5,995 nucleotides of DNA, taken from assembly GCA_028694545.1 (NCBI GenBank), contig JAQVKV010000175.1, positions 1 through 5,995 of the forward strand, in the 5' to 3' direction. A program made the position numbers and the translations under genes. The notes under the pieces are model-generated. The model did not search any database and was not told the DNA's origin. It saw only the letters and a program-made list of their open reading frames with translations. The DNA comes from Zavarzinia sp. GTDB lineage: Bacteria; Pseudomonadota; Alphaproteobacteria; Zavarziniales; Zavarziniaceae. Positions 5,060-5,995 of this stretch are shown here, one piece after another. The first letter of the stretch is position 1. Every line of letters begins with the position of its first letter.

Positions 5060-5995
5060 GAGCGGCGATGGCCTGACGGATTTCGACGGCGCGGGCGAGA
5101 TCCTGCGCGCCTGGGGCAACGGGCTGCGGCCCGACCCGGACCTGACCGTCTCGGAATGGGCGGACCGGCACCGCATGCTCTCGGGCCGTGCCTCGGCCGA
5201 ACCCGGGCGCTATCGCACGGTGCGCACGCCCTACATGCGCGAGATCATGGACAGGCTGTCGCCGGGCGACCCCGCCCAGCGGATCGTGTTCATGAAGGCC
5301 GCACAGGTCGGCGCGACGGAGGCGGGCAACAACTGGATCGGGTTTGCGATCCACCAGGCGCCGGGGCCGATGCTGGCGGTCCAGCCAACGGTGGAACTGG
5401 CCAAGCGCAACTCGCGCCAGCGGATCGACCCGCTGATCGACGAAAGCCCGGAGCTGCGGGAGCGGGTGAAGCCCGCCCGGTCGCGCGACGCGGGCAACAC
5501 GATGCTGTCGAAGGAGTTCGCGGGCGGCATCCTGATCATGACCGGGGCGAACTCGGCGGTCGGGCTCCGATCCACTCCGGCGCGGTACATCTTCCTCGAC
5601 GAGGTCGACGCCTATCCGGCCTCGGCCGATGAGGAAGGCGATCCGGTCACGCTGGCCGAGGCGCGGTCGCTGACCTTCGCCCACCGGCGCAAGGTGCTGC
5701 TGGTCTCGACCCCGACGATCCGAGGACTGTCGCGCATCGAGCGGGAGTTCGAGGCGAGCGACCAGCGCCGGTTCTTCGTGCCGTGCCCACACTGCGGCCA
5801 TGCGCAGTGGCTGAAGTTCGACCGGCTACGCTGGCAGAAGGGGCGCCCGGAGACGGCGGAGTATCACTGCGAGGGCTGCGAGACGCCCATCGCGGAGCAT
5901 CACAAGACGGCGATGCTGGAGAGTGGCGAATGGCGGGCGACCGCCACGGCCGCCGATCCGAGCACGGTCGGGTATCACCTCTCGGCGCTCTACTC
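5007..5995 (+). CDS. Phage terminase large subunit, GpA family (partial, 3' end outside window)
   Basis: This is the large terminase subunit, the ATPase and nuclease that cuts concatemeric phage DNA and pumps it through the portal into the procapsid. The 329 visible codons cover the N-terminal ATPase part of a GpA-family protein. LTVSEWADRHRMLSGRASAE at ~47-66 is the family's N-terminal signature. KAAQVGATEAGNNW from Lys97 is the deviant Walker A, and YIFLDEVDAYP with Asp198-Glu199 is Walker B. VSTPT at ~234 fits the coupling motif. A zinc-ribbon-like CPHC...CEGC pair (Cys260, 263, 288, 291) follows. The nuclease domain lies beyond the window. ATG 5007 has GGAG at 4999-5002 with a 4-nt spacer and overlaps the small-subunit gene by 53 nt. 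No later in-frame ATG or GTG precedes the signature. The residues before DFDGAGEILRAW are Ser/Thr/Gly-rich and may be disordered. Confidence 0.93.
   Translation, partial: MYAPTSTNSPRSGPTSGESGDGLTDFDGAGEILRAWGNGLRPDPDLTVSEWADRHRMLSGRASAEPGRYRTVRTPYMREIMDRLSPGDPAQRIVFMKAAQVGATEAGNNWIGFAIHQAPGPMLAVQPTVELAKRNSRQRIDPLIDESPELRERVKPARSRDAGNTMLSKEFAGGILIMTGANSAVGLRSTPARYIFLDEVDAYPASADEEGDPVTLAEARSLTFAHRRKVLLVSTPTIRGLSRIEREFEASDQRRFFVPCPHCGHAQWLKFDRLRWQKGRPETAEYHCEGCETPIAEHHKTAMLESGEWRATATAADPSTVGYHLSALY

Overview
The window looks like part of a tailed-phage genome or prophage in a GC-rich alphaproteobacterium. Rhodobacterales-like hosts are my best guess, from the high GC, the G/C-ending codons and the resemblance of the small proteins to ones I recall from such prophages. 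No search was run, so the host is an inference. I see no rRNA, tRNA, CRISPR array, IS element or integrase.

Layout. (1) Bases 1-181 hold no gene I can support. (2) A rightward block at about 182-2861 encodes a ParB-like/N6-N4 methyltransferase fusion, a C5-cytosine methyltransferase and a two-helix membrane protein (DUF7220-like). The genes are 1 to 9 nt apart or overlapping, so they probably form one operon. (3) A leftward block at 4349-2846 holds four small genes: a phage hypothetical, a DUF3489 protein followed by a likely terminator, a basic 69-aa protein and an acidic 73-aa protein. The last one meets the DUF7220-like gene tail to tail with a 16-nt overlap. (4) A 113-bp divergent gap with a 21-bp palindrome separates this block from (5) the rightward DNA-packaging genes: the terminase small subunit and a GpA-type large subunit that runs off the right edge.

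How it fits together. The methyltransferases probably modify phage DNA to escape host restriction or alter host methylation. No restriction endonuclease is visible. The terminase pair cuts and packages DNA into procapsids. The leftward genes are accessory, and the DUF3489 protein could be a DNA-binding regulator.

Most interesting signal. The second half of the cytosine methyltransferase gene (about 2086-2634) looks coding in two overlapping frames. One frame carries the expected motif X (GNGVVP). The other carries repeated WPTP-type motifs and an LNPLFVEALMGWPTGWT segment, has the more coding-like codon use, and ends in an exact ATGA overlap with the next gene.
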